Part shown: one piece after another, positions 24,160-38,556 of the stretch | Layout of the letters: each line of letters opens with the position of its first letter | Position numbering within the stretch: the first letter of the stretch is position 1 | NCBI RefSeq assembly: GCF_910589235.1 | Contig: NC_060976.1 | Coordinates: 499,501-563,500, forward strand | Reading direction: 5' to 3' | Length of the DNA: 64,000 bases | DNA from: Vespa crabro | Taxonomy: Eukaryota > Arthropoda > Insecta > Hymenoptera > Vespidae | Program-made: the position numbers and the translations under genes | Notes under the pieces: model-generated | Told to the model about the DNA's origin: nothing | The model's database searches: none | Seen by the model: the letters and a program-made list of their open reading frames with translations, nothing else

Positions 24160-27100
24160 ATGTTTTCAGTTAGAATATTAACAATAGATAGTTATCAAAC
24201 AAATCCCATTCCTGAATTAGATCCCACGTTTTCAGAATTTCGAGGCAATGAAATTAAACATGTACCTGTGATTAGAATATTTGGTTCAACTTTAACAGGT
24301 TGAATTTACTTGTTTGTTATTATTGTTTATTCAATATTCATTACAAGAGTATTTTTCTGAAGTTTTCTCATTTGTAAATAATTATCGTAATATAATTTAT
24401 TGTTATCTGATGTTTTTATTTTCAGGAGAAAAAACATGTTTGCACATACATGGTGTATTTCCATATATATATGTACCATGTACCATCAAAGAAAATATAA
24501 ATAGTTTTATGCATCGATTAAGTTCGTCAATAGATAATGCCATTAATGTATCATCAGGAAAAACAACATGTAATACTCAACATGTTTACAAAATACAATT
24601 AGTTCGTGGAATGTAAGGGAATTTTCAATTTAAAAGAAAAAGAAATATATCATATATATTATATATAACATAATATAGTTGCAATATTAATAATATATTA
24701 AGATAACAATTGCATTTTAATATTTTACAGTCCATATTATGGATATCATGAAACAGAATATCTTTTCTTTAAAATTTATTTTTATAATCCATTTATTATA
24801 AAGAAAGTAGCAGATTTATTACAAGTAGGTATTTTATTAATATGATTATAAACTTATATATATTATAATAAATATTCACACATATATTATGTGTATTTTT
24901 TACTTGCTCTAACATGAGTACAACATAAAATTTCAATTTTAGGATGGTGTAATTTGCAATCTAAAGTTACAACCACATGAAGCACATATTCCATTTATTT
25001 TACAATTTATGATAGATTATAATTTGTATGGTATGAATCTTATAAATATAAAAAAAATTAAACATCGCTGGTCTTCATTTTTAACTACAAAAGAAGAAGC
25101 AAACGAAATGTATAATTCAGAATCGTTTGATTCACAAAAATATCTTCCAATGTCTGTTATTCGTCAAACAATATGTGCCTTAGAAGTAGATACACAAGCA
25201 GATAATATATTAAATCGAGAAATAATAGGTAAAGGTATGGAATTAAATCCTGGTCTTGCTGAAATTTGGAAAGAGGAAAAAATAAGAAGACTTCAAGCTG
25301 GCTTGGAAAATGTTAAGTCACAATTATTATATTCAAAAAATCCAGAGAAACGAACTGTACTACCAACTGTTAATGATAATTATCAAGAGCAACAAATCTT
25401 TCAGAAACTTCAAGACATTCTACAGGTATATCAGTATTTTTACATAAATATATTTTTATAATTATAATATATATTATTATATAATATACAATTAAAATCA
25501 TTTATAAATACATATATTTTATTATTTCTTCTAGGAGAATGAGACTGTAACTTTATCAAACTTAACAGAAACTTCTTATCCATTGCAAGCACAGGAGGAT
25601 GACGATATATTAAATGCTTCATGGGTTGTAAATCATATTACTCCATCTTCATCACAAAAGATATATGAAAAAGAACAAACAAAATATGATAACTTTAAAG
25701 AATTGCCTTCATATTTTTTATTAGAAACTCTTTCAACCGAGAATCAAGCTAGCAAAACAAGTTCTTGTAAATATTGAAAATATGATATTTTAATAATAAT
25801 TAATAAGTCGATAGCCATTTATTGCTCTGTTAAAGATACTCTTAATTATGTTTTTTTATTTTATTGTAGTGAATGAAGATGATATGGACTTAGTGGAAAT
25901 ATTAGCTGATTTATCAGAAAATGATGAAGTTAAGAAAATAATAGATGATGATAGTATATTAGGATCTCAATATTCAGAACAGGATAATAAAGTCTTATCT
26001 GACTATGAAGATGATGAAAATGAGCAGTTGAATTTTTCAAATCTGGACCTGTCTAGGCTTAGTCAAAATCTATCAAATACATTAATAGAAAAATCAAATA
26101 AATCAAATGAAGAAGATATCCAAACAGAACATGATAAGAATTTAAGTATATTAACTTGTCCTCAACTTGATGGTGCTAATGATTTTCTAGAAAGTCCAAA
26201 ATCTAAAAAAAGAAAAAGGGCAAATACACAATGCGATAATATTAATAATGTACCGAATAAATCACAATCTAAGAAAACGAAACTGGAATATGTTGAACAA
26301 TCACATGTTAACAAACAAAATCCTGAGATTGCATCATCTTCAGCACTTTCTGATAAAAATCATTTAGTTTTTACTGCAGTAGATCCCTTGCTCAGATCTA
26401 AAATCATCTTGGATGAACAAGAAAAACGTATTTCTACTTATAATCGCTATAAATCATCTACTAAACAAACTGTAGTTGATATTGTACAGGAAGAAGGGAT
26501 GAATGATCTTAAAACCCATAACAGTAATAAACTTATTAAATCTAAGAATATGAGTAATGAAGATTTAAAAAAACAAATATATGAGCCAAAGAATAGTAAG
26601 CAAGGACTATCAAAAAAAAATTTTAATTTGTCACGAAATTACTCACCATTAAATTTAATTATTAGTTCTCCAAAAACATTAAAATTCAACAATAAAAATG
26701 CAATAAGTTCCAAGATTATAGAGGGGAATTGTAACATAAGTCCCAAGAAATTGGTATTCTCTGAATCAGATGATCTAAAATGTAACTTATTAAGAATATA
26801 TATAGAAAAAAATGTAAAAAAGCATTAGAAAATATAATATAATATATAATATCAAAATAAAGATTTAATACGTATTATTTTTACAGGTAATGTAACTGAA
26901 CCTAGTGTATCTCAATATAATCCAGATATTAAAAATCTGTCTAGAGAATATCAACCAAAGGCATCAGATATCAGATATAAAAATGACAAAACTGATGTTC
27001 TGGCTGATTTATCATTTCAAATTGATGAATTAAATGTTCCTGAAAGCGATTTAGAAAAAAATATACACAACACAACATTTACACAATATATTGAAGAAAA

Positions 27101-30100
27101 AATAAGAAATGAAAGTCAAACTTTGCAGTCCAATTATACTGTTGTCAGTCAAACAAAAAAAGTTTCACTTACAATTACAACAAAGTTTAACCCACCTACA
27201 CGAGAACGTGTATTACAAAGTTTGGCTATATACGATATTTCCAAAAGCACTCAAGCAGAACCATTTTTTAGTAATAAGTTTGATTTAATTAAGCAAAAAG
27301 AAATTTCATCTAATACTTTCAATATACCAGTGATTGCTTCGTTTAATTCCTGTTTGAAGGGAATTACAGGAATTAAATTATGGCGACGAATGAAAGTAAA
27401 CGAATTTTATCCTTCTGGATCAAACATAAAGTCAAATCATATAAAAAGAGTCCTTGCAGGTTATAATTTATTAACGATACGAACTCTTTTGGAACCTCCA
27501 CAAACAAAATCTGTTCAAACATGGTTGAAATTGAAGCAGTGTCTGTCTATAAAAAATCAACAAAGTAAGAATGTTTATACAATAAAATTACTATTATTAA
27601 ATTATATCTATCATAAATATTATGGTCTATTTTATTATATATACATATAAATTTTGAGAATTAATGATTAAATCTTTTTTTGCATGCATCTGTATAGTTG
27701 ACGTTAATAATACTTCTATAAGTGGACAATCTCCTTCTAGTAATTCAAATTCATTAAAAAAAAATGACACACCAAAAAACACATCTAATGATATACTATC
27801 ACATAAATACAATAAAGTATCACAATATCTAGGAATTTCTCATGGACAGATAGAATATTCTTTAAATGAAAAAATCGGCAGTGCCTCACATGAAAATCTT
27901 CAGCATTCTAGAATTATAACTATGGTAAATAGTTTATATTTAATTTCGAATATAAGTTATTATTTATTAACAGTTAAACCAATATTTATAAAATTTGTTT
28001 AGCACCAATATATAACAATACTTTCTTTGGAAGTACATATTCTTACACGTGAAGATTTCATACCTGATCCACAACATGATCCTATAGAAGCAATTTTTTA
28101 TGCTATTCAAAATGATGTTCCAATTTCTTCTGATATAAAGCAAATGGAATATGGTACGATTTTAAGTTTATTTACATTTATAGTTAATCATTTTTTATTA
28201 AAGTTAAATATCATTACAGGAGCAATTGTACGTTTATCCAGCGAACAGTCAGCAGGTTTCATTAATTCTCACATTCCTTTTATTCCAACTTTGATACAAT
28301 ATGTAGAAAGTGAGGAAGATTTATTAAATAATTTAGTTACATTAATTCGTCGTTGTGATCCTGATATATTAATTGGTTGGGAAGTCGAAGTTTTATCTTG
28401 GGGTTATATCTTTCAAAGAGCTTCAAATATGGGCTTTAAACTGTTTCCTTTATACATTTCAAGAACTCCAAATATTTCATCTTCTTATGGATCCCAAATG
28501 TTCTTTAAGGAAGATTCAGAAATACGGATACCAGGCCGCGTATTTTTGAATGTCTGGAGGATAATGAGACATGAAATAGGTATATAAAAATTATATTTTA
28601 CTTTAATAATTAATAAGTATCACTTTTAATTAATAGTATACTAATAAATGAATTATATTGTATATATATATTCTTTTAGCATTATCAAGTTATACATTTG
28701 AAAGCATTATGTACAATGTGATGAAAGAAAGAGTTTCATGTCAAAATTATAAAACATTAACTAAATGGTGGAAACATTCAAATATTGCAATAAAAAGTAG
28801 AGTAATCGATCATTATGTTATAAGAGTTTCAGGAAATTTAAGAATTCTTTCTCAATTAGATATTATTGGTAAAATAAATTTGTATGTTTCTTTTATTGGT
28901 AATTTACTAAATACCATAAATTCTTTAATATTTATAATGTCTGTGCAGGTAGAACGAGTGAATATGCACGACTCTTCGGAATACAATTTTATGAAGTATT
29001 TTCACGAGGTTCTCAGTTTCGCGTCGAATCAATGATGTTAAGACTTGCAAAACCCTTAAATTTTATTGCTGTATCACCTTCTGTGCAACAAAGAGCTAAA
29101 ATGCGTGCCCCAGCAGCATTACCTTTGATTATGGAACCAGAGTCTAAATTTTATACAGATCCAATGATAGTTCTTGACTTTCAAAGTTTATATCCAAGCA
29201 TTATAATTGCTTATAATTACTGCTTTTCTACATGTTTAGGTCGCATTGAACACTTAGGCCAGTGAGTAAGAAACCCAAAATATAATTAATATTTATTTCA
29301 ATTAAATTTAATTTTTTACAATATAAAATATGCATTAGATCTGTACCATTTGTGTTTGGCGCAACAACTTTAAAAATTAAAAGAAATACTCTTTTAAAGT
29401 TACAAGGAAAAATCAATTGTGCGCCCAACGGTGTAGCTTTTGTAAAATCTGAAGTACGCAAAGGTATATTACCAAGAATGCTTGAAGAAATACTAAATAC
29501 TCGTATAATGGTAAAGAATTCGATAAAACTTCATTCATCCGATAATAATAATCTTCAGCGTATTCTTCATTCGCAACAATTAGGTCTAAAGTTGATAGCA
29601 AATGTTACATATGGTTATACGTCTGCTAACTTTAGTGGCAGAATGCCATGCATTGAGGTATATGAAATAGACAAAAAATAGATAAAAAAAAGCATATAAG
29701 ATGAATATTATTATATTTTAATATGTTCAAAGATAGGTGATAGTGTAGTTAGCAAAGGAAGAGAAACTCTTGAGCGTGCTATAAAAATTGTGGAGTCTAC
29801 ACCTAGATGGGGTGCTAGAGTAGTTTATGGAGATACAGATTCTTTATTTATCCTATTACCTGGAAAATCACGAACAGAAGCTTTCAAAATCGGTGCTGAT
29901 ATTGCGGATACTGTTACAGCTGCTAATCCATCTCCTATAAAATTAAAATTCGAAAAAGTCCTTCAGCCATCTATTTTGCAGGTAAATAGTAATTAATTAT
30001 TATTATTCTTTAAATATAAAAATGATAGTTAATGAGCTTTTTATTGTTTAGACAAAAAAGCGTTATTGCGGATATATGTATGAGACTTCTGATCAAAAAA

Positions 30101-31313
30101 ATCCTGAATATTTTGCAAAAGGTATTGAGACTGTACGTAGAGATGGATGTTTTGCCGTTTCAAAGGTATATTACATCAAAAGAATAAATTATAATATTTG
30201 TTTATTTTGAAGTAAATTTACAAATTCATAATTACCGTATCATTAACTATTCTTTTAGATTCTTGAAAGATCATTGAAAATATTATTTGATACTTCAGAT
30301 ATTTCTTTAATAAAAATGTATATTCTCCGACAATTTAATAAAATTTTATGCAGACGAGTCTCGATTGAGGATTTAACATTTGCTAAAGAATTTCGTGGTT
30401 TAAATGGTTACAAACCAAATGCTGTTGTCCCAGCATTAGAATTAACACGCAGATTAATGCGCAAGGATCCTCGTGCAATACCCCGTACTGGCGAACGTGT
30501 GCGTTATGTTATTGTTGCTGGTGCACCGAATCAAGCATTAATCCATTGCGTTCGTACACCATGGGAAGTAATGTGCGACCCTGGTTTATATCCAAATTCT
30601 ATTTATTATATAACAAAAGTTATTATACCACCTCTAAATCGGTGTTTTAATTTATTTGGTATCGATGTTAACAACTGGTAAGTTATATAAAAAATTCATG
30701 ATATAATCACGATAAAATAAGTTTCAAATACTATGTAATATTATAAGTTGTATATAATTAAATCCTTAAACAGGTATCAAGAGATATCTCATCGACAATC
30801 ATTCGATAAATTAGACTACTTAAATACGAAAAATCAAAAATCTACGATTTGTCAATTTTTTAATACTACTATATGTAATGTTTGTGGAGAACAGTCTACT
30901 AATGAAATTTGTTCAGAATGTATGACACAACCTGACAAAACAATCCTCGCATTTTACGAAAAGATAAGATGGTTGGAACGTACATATCAGCAATTTAATG
31001 AAGTAAGTGTATCACATTTGATATTATTATTACATGAAATTTTTTTTATTCCAAATTATTCTTTTGTAATGGGAGAGTAAGATAAGTTTGTATATATATA
31101 TATATATTACGTTAGATAAATTATTTCCTTCAGGTATGTTACTCGTGCGTGGGGCGACGAGATGATCCTGATTGTGCTTCTTTAGATTGTCCAATATTAT
31201 ATCGCATATATGAAGCTCGTAAAAATCTTGCACAAGTATCTTACTTAAATAATCTGATAAACAATGGTATTAATATTATCAATACACACGACAATAACGC
31301 ACCTACCTCATAA
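24160..31313 (+). CDS. REV3L: DNA polymerase zeta catalytic subunit REV3
   Basis: REV3L is the B-family catalytic subunit of DNA polymerase zeta, which extends from mismatched or damaged primer ends in translesion synthesis. Eighteen exons join in phase: 24160-24298, 24426-24612, 24731-24824, 24943-25425, 25535-25766, 25870-26781, 26887-27564, 27698-27924, 28003-28153, 28220-28579, 28680-28868, 28949-29261, 29339-29657, 29733-29981, 30052-30165, 30259-30677, 30774-31002 and 31134-31313 (1,824 residues; human about 3,130). The N-terminal domain starts MFSVRILTIDSYQTNPIPEL. A poorly conserved linker spans about 300-980. The exonuclease-like domain has SLEVH, lacking the DxE of a proofreading site, as is usual in this family. 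Polymerase motif A DFQSLYPSIIIAYN is near 1292, motif B NVTYGYTSANFSGRMPC near 1409, and motif C YGDTDSLF near 1460. Two Cys clusters end it: CNVCGEQSTNEICSEC and CYSCVGRRDDPDCASLDC (CysB, the iron-sulphur site that binds accessory subunits). Exon 6's donor at 26782 was chosen by phase; a longer frame reads into the intron. Confidence 0.94.
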
Positions 31314-32997
31314 TAGTGGTTGCACTCGTGATGATGATAATACTCGTCAAATTGTGGGATTATTTGGACCTCTTGGAAAGTAAATGAAATGAAAAAAGCT
31401 GCTTTACTATTTGAATGTTTATTCTTTTAATTTTTTTTTTATCATAATACTGTATAACATACAAGAAATGCACATTAATGAAACCTACAGAAGAGAATCT
31501 GAATATACATAACACTTTTCACTTGTTTTACTTTTCATGCATTTTTGTTTAGCTATCATATATTTTTTTTTACTAACTCAAAGATGATAATTTTATTAAA
31601 TACTTGTTAGATAGCATAAGAATAAGTATAAATACATTTTCAATTTATTTGCAATGAATGTCATCATTTTCGACTATTTCTTTGTAAATAATTCAAGTAG
31701 TATGTTCTGACTGCATATAGTGTAGAAGAGAAGAATATATTACTAAACTTAGATTGTAATAAAAATGAAATAAATAAACTGTTTTCTTTCCACTTTCTCT
31801 TTCATTATAAGTACTACTGCTTCCGCCGAAACTTGATGATTTATGCTCAAACTCCACTTTCCTTTTTTTTCTTTTTTTATGCATTTTCATTTTCTTTCGT
31901 AAAACATTATCAAATACAAAAAAATGTAGTATCATTTGTAATTGTTATTTGCAATATTATAACTATAAATGAATAAAGTTACGGTCTTTTAAATATTATA
32001 TTTTTTACGTTATTAAAAAACAACATATCACGAGTTAATATTATTATATGTGTTTAAAGTGCCAGTATGATTATGAAAAAGAAAAATGAACTTGCGTTTC
32101 GTAATATTGAGCACTATCTTTAAACGTTGCAAAGTTTTTCATGAAAATTATTGAAACAATTCTGACTAGAATATCGATTTATATTTAAAACGCGCAAGTT
32201 ATGCACTTTTTTAATGAAATACTGAATTGTTTCTCTATTTGTCACCCAGATTTCATTGTATAATCGCATTCTTACTTTTTTTTCTTTTATTATTAAACAA
32301 CATCAACGATACGCTTTATCTTTCATACGACACATTGTTTTCAATTATTTTTACTTTCGAAAATATTTTTTTTGCAAAGAATATATAAGTCGACAATATA
32401 AAAACAAAACCACGAGCGTATGTGTGTAATGTCAATGTTGCTTTTATATACGTTTATATATTTAAGAGAACGTTGCGTTAGATTCATATTAATGTTTCGT
32501 AATTTTTACATAACATTTTTGACCTTACAACGGAAAGAAAATAATGCTTATGACGTACAAGTTTTATCATAGTATTATTCTCGCATATCTATTATATAGA
32601 TTTACTTTCTTTTTATTATTATTTTTTTTTACATAGTACGACAACTTAGCACATTATATTTCAATATTTAAATAATAATTTCATTTTAATATATATTTAT
32701 TTGCCACATTAAGAAATTCTTCGTACCGTTTTCTTTTCGTCGATTATATTACATAACTAAATTAATTAGTATCGTACTTTAGGACATTTGAAAGTTAATT
32801 TAATGTATCAAAGTATATGTAATATAATATATGAAAGTGAAACACATTTACATACGAGCGAGTAGTATAACAACAAAAGCGATACGTGCGTAAAAATGAA
32901 TAAATCTATTAAACTTATACAAATAGGAAAAGTAATAGCTTGAACAAAGACCGAAGTTATTGATTTTTCAATTAAAATTTTATGGCGGAATGTTTTG

Positions 32998-33035
32998 CAC
33001 GATATATTTTTAAATGATCATTTAAATATATCGTG
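32998..33035. repeat. Near-perfect 38-nt palindrome
   Basis: The arms begin CACGATATAT and end ATATATCGTG, with a TGATCA centre; only a 2-nt difference in a T run breaks symmetry. It would form a hairpin or cruciform. Function unknown. Confidence 0.6.
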
Positions 33036-34157
33036 TATATGTTGATCGAAAAAAAAAAAAAGAAAAAAACACAAATCAAATGATAGTAGCATGTTGGACT
33101 AAAATATAAATAAAGAAAATCAATAACACCGTATAAATTTACAAACATTCTTGATACATCTTTCCAACTAAATATTATGTATATCATCTTAAAATTGTTA
33201 ATTTGTTTTAAACGCACGTAAAGTCGTGTAATTTACGTTAAATTAAAATGAAAAAAGAACAAAGAATAAAAAAAAAAAAAAAAAAAAAGAAACAATATTC
33301 TAACTCATTGGAGTTTTTACGATATTACAATATTCATCTTTGTAAATTTTTAATTGTAGAAATACACAAGATAAATTAGAGTAACTTGGTTGATAAATCA
33401 GATAACAGATTTTTGATCAAATCGAACAAAAATAATATTTTTCTATGATCGGTTTCATTTCACCTATCGAACTATTATATCTTCAAATTATATTTAAATG
33501 TGTATTGAAATAAGAAAATAAATATAATATAACAATAAAAGTATCAAAGAAATTAGTTTTCAATGTAACTTAATGGCGATATTATTCGTTTATATGCGCA
33601 AACGTAATATAAAAAGAAGAACGGATCGAATTAACGGATTATTATACTATGCGATAAGTGCGAGTATTTTTCAAACATAGAAATTTCTATAAGCTCTCGC
33701 TTTGCTACAGAGCACCAAATTACGTATCGAAGTTTTAATCTAATAATCTTAATAATTCGGCGCGTTATGAAATCGTACAATAACATAAAGAACGAAATGT
33801 GTTTGTCTGTACGGTAGTGTGTTGTACATCATTGGCGCTGTATAATACTCGTATAATATACACAAAGTAACAATGATAATGATTATTCTTAACGTTTTAG
33901 TTAAGAATGTTGATAAACTATAAATCAAATCAACCGATGTTTTTACTTAGTATCACATTAAATTCTAAGTGTATTGCGTTATTTATTTTTTATTTGTGAA
34001 AAAATTGAGGTTACGTGTTTTTACATATAAGTGAGATTTTTCCAATCTCGAACCTTTATGATAGGAATTGAGAACTCTGATAGTCAATATTTATAATTTC
34101 ATCTATTCCTGTAACATATTTTATTCCTTTATCAATTATTATATTATTAATCATACA

Positions 34158-34177
34158 TAACGATAAAATTATCGTTA
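34158..34177. repeat. 20-nt near-perfect palindrome
   Basis: TAACGATAAAATTATCGTTA is nearly self-complementary. It lies in the gene-free block and may be a small hairpin or a chance AT-rich palindrome. Confidence 0.4.
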
Positions 34178-36519
34178 TTAAATAACCTCAATAGGGTGTA
34201 CACATACAATCTCAAATCGTTTTGTAGAAACACACAAGCACTTTAGAATTTCATCCAGTAATATTGAAAAACATCGATAAGCTTTCTAATTGGCCATTCT
34301 TTCGCATTACTTTTCACTAATTCGTGTAACACTAATTATTATCATTATCATTAAGCACGAACACAAGAAAATACATTAACAGGAAGAAAGAAAATAATGC
34401 CAAGCTCGGCATAATTTTAAGTTGAAATATCGACGATAATGCTCTTCAAAGAAAAACGCGTTACTTTTTTTTTTTACACGTTACGTAGTATTAATCGTTG
34501 GTCGGGTAAAATACGATTATACTTTTCGCAAATGAAATGTCGCTTCTTTTTTTTTTATAACTTTATCGGCGACACTTAATTTTTATCACTTCGACTACTC
34601 AATTTGCTCTTTAGAAGCGCTCACGGGGGTGCCCAGATTCTTAGTTTAAGAAAGGGGATGCTCTCTAAAATTTAGAGAACGGATAAGATAAATGAGAAAA
34701 AAGAAGAGGCAGACACCTACGTAGATAACAAAATACCCTGCACGTTTCAGGGTCTCTTAAATATAAAATGTTCGAACTACAAGGAATGCCATTTAAATGT
34801 ATATGTATATTTTCTCTACTTTTAGATTACAAGATAATCCGTAGTCTCCCGAGCAAGATTCTATGACAGAATTCAACTTAACCCGCAACAACATTGTATC
34901 CCCTTTTTAGTCTGAATCTCGAATAACTCTAACTCCTTATTAACAAAATCGATGGATCATAACTGTTATAACAATATCATCTTAATAAACATTGTGAATT
35001 TATCGCGAAAGAGGTATTATATTTACGTTGCATAACGTATTACGATTTTCTACGGATTTATTATAAACAAAACAAAAAAAAACAAAAAAAAATGAAAAAA
35101 AAAAAAAATAAATAAAGAAGGATATGATCAATATATAATCAATGCGAATTCTGTCCCAAATTACTTTCGCCCAACGAGATTGTCGAGGGAAAATATATAT
35201 ATAAAAAGAATAATGATACATCTATTGCTAATGCTGCGATAACGCATATGCAAATCCGGCATAATCCGTCTCACAATACCAGACTTCATGGTTTTGTTTA
35301 TTTGTTTTTTTTCTTTTTTTTCGGTTTTTTTTTCTTTTTTTTTTTTCTTTTTCTTTTTACAGACTACTACTCGACCGCATCCTCTCAGATTGAGATTGCT
35401 TTTGAACATCCGTCAAAATGAATATTTAGTTTTATAAAATATTATAACAAAGAATATTAGAATATGCGATTATTTAATTTCTTTATAATAATTATCCCTT
35501 GATACATTGAACGGACTGAATTAAAGCTCATTTGCTTTCTTCTCGTATGCCAACTATCCTACAACTAGTGTCGATAGATTCGAATGAAGCACGAAGAAGA
35601 ATACGAATGGGAGTTAAAAATTCGTCCATGTATTCGATTTTACTTTTTTTTTCAAATGTAACGTGTAGTTTTTATTTATTTTCTTTTTCTTTGTATATAC
35701 GTGATCCGTACGTTTTTTATGGATAATTTAAAAATAGAATCGCGAAAATCAACAATGAATCACCGTATATAACGAAGTATTGAACGCTGACAAAATTGGA
35801 CCCAACCTCAAAGAGAGAATTGCAGAATTGAGTAGTTCCGTTCGTCGAGTGCGACGCACAATATAAACACGCATTCTCCTCATCAAACTAACATAACAGT
35901 ACTGGCACGTCCAACCACCGCGTAGGACACGATATTGTAAACTAATAATATACAAATAGGCATTCGGATACACACATATATATATGATATATGAACGTGT
36001 CACCTGTGCTTGGCTAAACTTGTTATTCATAAGTTGGCGAGAGATTCAGTCTTCGTATATAAAGGAGATAATATTCGTTAACATTACAATATGTGTATTT
36101 ACGTTTACAACACTAAAATGTTTATGTACGCGATATCACAGCGCTCAGCATTTAATATGACAAAGGTACTCGTGTTTCGAAAGCTAATAATCGTCAATCT
36201 TTCTAGATGCATGGGTCGACCACCATCGCTACCATATACTGAATGTCTGAGGATAAGACGTTTTTAAACGCCGCGTATCGTCTTTTTTTCCTTTGTAAAT
36301 AAGAAAACATTCAAAAAATGCACACGAAGCAGCGAGATCAAAAATCATCCCCAATAAGTTCACCTTTCGAATAAGGAAAACATTGCGATACACTCAGTTT
36401 TTTAAGGCCCTGTATAATTTCCGTCCTTTCACGCAAACCGATGTGATCACTGATGATATATTCTGCGCGATGGAATATTCGGTAAAAATCAATATCATCT
36501 TATTATATTTCATCGTATT

Positions 36520-36605
36520 AATTGTGATACCGGGGAACGGACCCACGACCTAGTATCCTAAGAAAGCCCGTTTCAACGTTGCTCGTTGTTGCCGCGATGT
36601 AATCT
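36520..36605. other. GC-rich unexplained block beside a GA microsatellite
   Basis: A sharply GC-richer segment in AT-rich surroundings. On the minus strand it contains AGGTCGTGGGTCCGTTCCCC, resembling the T-arm half of a tRNA (B-box-like), but no complete cloverleaf was found. It could be a tRNA-derived SINE fragment or another conserved non-coding piece. Confidence 0.25.
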
Positions 36606-36628
36606 AAAAAAATATTTAAAAAAAGGAG

Positions 36629-36753
<125 letters not shown>

Positions 36754-38112
36754 GAAAAGAAAACATAAAACTAAGAGACAGTAAACGGAGAATATTATTC
36801 TCATTGTTATTTTTAAGATAAACAAAAATGATGAGGTGACAGCAAGATGACTTGGACGGTTTAATAAACGTGTCACCTTTTTTTCAAAAAGTTCCTCTTC
36901 TATAACCTTTTGAAAATAATCTTTTTCAGTAAATGTACTCTGTTCACTTTGCTTTTCTAACTATATCGCATTCCTTCCTACGTTTTTTTTCTTTCTTTTT
37001 CTTTTCTCTTTTTTTTTAAGGGGGCAAAAATTATTATTCCCATAAAGATTTCAGATGTTCTTACAAAACATAAATTGCAATGAGGCTCACGTGAAATAAA
37101 AAGATCTTTAACACATTCTTTTCGCCATATTTATTTATCCGCTCTTTCACGTTAATTGTAAGTGACTATAATAGTATCAACCATAGAATCTTTCGACTGT
37201 TAAGAGTTAAGAATAAGGATGAAAAATGTCGAATTATTCAATTGATTATTGCTGCATTTTGCTCGACATATTATGCTTCTTTTATTACAATAAACGTGGT
37301 CCTTAGTACATTAAAAATGTAAATATATTAACCCATTTATATCACCTATACCCGACATGCATTAATTGTAAATAATGCAAAATTATATCAAATTCAACTG
37401 AGATTCATCAATAAAAAAATAATATAAATAATAAAATAACTCAATGTAAATAATAAACAATACTCAATCGATAAGAGGTGATTTTCATGGTGATTTTAAT
37501 GTGTTAAAGAGAAACTCGAAACTTTTCGATTATTCTAACTTCAAAAGCAACAGAAAAGAAAAAAAAAGAAAAAAAAAACAATGTGTTGATGACATTTATA
37601 CAATCAACAAAGATTTAATTATTTTTTTCTGATACTTCTAACGCTTTGGTTATATTAATTAATAGAAGCCTCTCAACTCTTTTCTTTCTCCCCCCTTTAA
37701 ATTATTTTGCTCTCATCCATAAAATGTATAATGGGGGAAGAATGCGATCTTCGTACGTACATACGTATTCCTGTATCTTTCGCAAAGAGACGTAACCGAA
37801 TATTTGTATTATCTATAATTGTGAACTTAACTAAAATTTGTAAGTTTCGTTACCGTGTCATATAATACAGACCGTTTTCGTCCCTCTCCGATTATATATG
37901 TACAAGATGCAACCACCGTTAACGGTACTCGCGTTATTCGTTTAATGCTTAAAATATATTTTAAATGGGCCATAGTGTTGGGCCATTAGAGATTTCTCTT
38001 TTCTTTTCTTTTTTCTTTTTCTTTTCTTTTCTTTTTTTTTTCTTTTTTTTCTTTTTTTTCCTTAACAAAGAGGGCACGAGAAATATATCGATGTGAATCT
38101 GTTAAACGTAAA

Positions 38113-38117
<5 letters not shown>

Positions 38118-38174
<57 letters not shown>
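38118..38174. repeat. (TA)n microsatellite
   Basis: An uninterrupted TA dinucleotide run of about 57 bp, just after a long pyrimidine tract. Confidence 0.9.
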
Positions 38175-38177
<3 letters not shown>

Positions 38178-38487
38178 GAAATAACCAACAAAAAAAATGT
38201 AACCTTACGCGACATACGGAAGAGAAATCCTTAAATTCCTTCTTTGTAAAGACTTAAAGAATATCTTGCTTAAAGAATAACCGTTTGCCTTAAATGAAGC
38301 ATGAAAAATCACGTATGAATTTACCCAAGTATGACGATTCAATGATAATTAAACATATGACGTATTATGTCATTACCCGACTTTATTATTCGCTTAACGC
38401 GTCGGAGATATTGTATATAAAGGTTGTCACATTAAACTGGATCGTCTAAAATGTATTCGTTTCCGATTATGCGAAGTAATGTCCGAA

Positions 38488-38556
38488 ACAGAGAAAGAGA
38501 AAGAGAAAGAGACAGGGAGAGAGAGAGAAAAAAAAAGAGAGAGAGAGAGAGAGAGA
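38488..38556. repeat. GA-rich purine tract
   Basis: GAAA/GAGA repeats on the plus strand, interrupted by a short A run. Confidence 0.8.

Noticed and set aside
26782..26828. Longer reading of REV3L exon 6 to a stop at 26828
   Set aside because: The frame ends with no link to exon 7; the donor at 26782 has the required phase 1 and rejoins the frame as K-C-N-V-T-E-P.
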